Source of the DNA: JAJYKN01 sp035516155
GTDB taxonomy: Bacteria; Nitrospirota; UBA9217
Assembly (NCBI GenBank): GCA_035516155.1
Contig: DATJAP010000024.1
Coordinates: 1 to 64,000 of the forward strand
Length of the DNA: 64,000 nucleotides
Direction: 5' to 3'
Shown: in pieces, positions 63,252 to 64,000 of the stretch
Position numbering within the stretch: position 1 is the first letter of the stretch
Layout: each line of letters starts with the position of its first letter
Made by a program: the position numbers and the translations under genes
The notes under the pieces: generated by a model
Databases searched by the model: none
What the model was told of the DNA's origin: nothing
The model's input: the letters and a program-made list of their open reading frames with translations, nothing else

Positions 63252-63959
63252 ATGCGTATTGACAAAAGGAAAGCAGATGAACTCCGTAGGGTAAAGATAA
63301 CTAGGAACTACATCAAGGCGGCGGAAGGCTCGGTGCTGATCGAGATGGGCGACACCAAGGTTATCTGTACGGCCACGGTCGAGAACGCCGTCCCTCCCTT
63401 TCTCAAGGGGAAGGGCACGGGTTGGGTGACGGCGGAATATGCCATGCTGCCGCGTTCTTCGTCCCAGCGGATTCAGCGCGAGCGCAGCAAGGTCGGCGGC
63501 CGGACGCATGAAATACAGCGCCTGATTGGCCGCGCTTTGCGGTCGGTCGTGGCCATGCATGCTCTTGGGGAGCGGACTGTGCTGATCGACTGTGACGTGA
63601 TCCAGGCAGACGGGGGGACGCGCACTGCGTCGATCACGGGAGCCTATGTAGCGCTTGTGGATGCGCTTCGCTTTGTGAAAAGGCAGAAGCTGATTGAGGA
63701 GATGCCCGTGAAAGACCATCTGGCTGCCGTGAGCGTGGGAATCGTCGACGGCAAGCCGCTGCTCGATCTTTGTTACACTGAGGATTCTTCGGCCGAGGTG
63801 GACATGAATCTGGTCATGACCGGTAGCGGAAAGATCGTCGAGGTGCAGGGCACGGCTGAAGGCGAGCCGTTCACAAAATCGGAATTTGCCAAACTGCTCT
63901 CCCTCGGAGAGAAGGGGATCAACGCGCTGATCAGGAAACAGAAGGAAGTTCTTAAATGA
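63252..63959 (+). CDS. rph: Ribonuclease PH
   Basis: 235 residues from the ATG at 63252, with GGGAGG upstream; the frame is open ten codons further. RNase PH trims the 3' ends of tRNA precursors by phosphorolysis. Conserved GDTKVICTATVE, GWVTAEYAMLPRSSSQR, GRTHEIQRLIGRALR and DCDVIQADGGTRTASITGA are all present, including the phosphate-binding GGTR. The stop is followed by 41 bases to the window end, with no further gene start supported. Confidence 0.97.
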   Translation: MRIDKRKADELRRVKITRNYIKAAEGSVLIEMGDTKVICTATVENAVPPFLKGKGTGWVTAEYAMLPRSSSQRIQRERSKVGGRTHEIQRLIGRALRSVVAMHALGERTVLIDCDVIQADGGTRTASITGAYVALVDALRFVKRQKLIEEMPVKDHLAAVSVGIVDGKPLLDLCYTEDSSAEVDMNLVMTGSGKIVEVQGTAEGEPFTKSEFAKLLSLGEKGINALIRKQKEVLK

Positions 63960-64000
63960 CTTCTTTCCCGACGTTACTTTTTATCGTCTTGTAGGACGAG

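Noticed and set aside
63957..64000. Start of a further gene overlapping the rph stop (ATGACTTCTTTC...)
   Set aside because: The frame meets a TAG after 12 codons, so no gene start can be supported before the window ends.

Overview
The window reads as chromosomal DNA of an anaerobic or facultatively anaerobic respiring bacterium of moderately high GC. The combination of a 13-gene complex I operon with fused nuoCD, a six-gene Rnf complex, multiheme c-type cytochromes, a membrane-anchored molybdoenzyme and AddAB instead of RecBCD would fit a Nitrospirota- or Desulfobacterota-like lineage. That placement is inference; no taxonomic search was possible.

Layout. 1-514: the 3' end of a 23S rRNA gene, 5S rRNA and a terminator, then a spacer with several hairpins. 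901-4177: an HD-domain phosphohydrolase and a transketolase, convergent. 4305-19184 (minus strand): nuoA-B-CD-E-F-G-H-I-J-K-L-M-N. 19270-26977 (minus, directly upstream of nuoA): octaheme HAO-like cytochrome, Tat-exported type II (NarG-like) molybdoenzyme, four-cluster ferredoxin subunit, NrfD membrane subunit, TorD chaperone and an FmdE/zinc-finger protein. Together they look like a periplasm-facing respiratory branch, probably for nitrogen oxides. 27-32 kb: a decayed region, then ihfA-merR-tRNA-Pro, surE-pcm, a PAP2 phosphatase, DUF190-crcB and an Nfu-type protein. 32.6-38.3 kb: rnfCDGEAB behind a strong promoter. 38.5-45 kb: gcvH, lpd, a second disulfide oxidoreductase and a DegP/HtrA protease. 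45-51.6 kb: addB-addA. 51.7-53 kb: ferredoxin, thioredoxin, a TlpA-like lipoprotein and tRNA-Gly. 53.1-54.9 kb: a small segment with a heptaheme cytochrome, ended by a relic of a tRNA-Gly 3' half. 54.9-58 kb: cobU-cobT-cobS-cobC. 58.1-63.1 kb: TPP riboswitch, thiS-thiG-thiE-thiC, an M23 peptidase and thiD, followed by rph.

How the parts work together. Complex I, Rnf and the NrfD-linked molybdoenzyme form a respiratory chain: NADH or ferredoxin oxidation, quinone pool, then periplasmic reductases. The cobalamin and thiamine genes are nucleotide-loop assembly and de novo thiazole/pyrimidine synthesis. The thiamine set is under TPP control.

Most notable observations: thiS reads past its obligatory C-terminal Gly-Gly because of a seven-G run; a family of heptamer repeats (GTTCANN) sits at gene junctions, four of them touching coding ends; a tRNA-Gly 3' fragment with its own promoter and terminator lies 1.7 kb downstream of the intact tRNA; a NarG-type catalytic subunit is paired with an NrfD/PhsB-type module and an HAO-like octaheme; and several genes have promoters so close to the start codon that their mRNAs should be leaderless or nearly so.
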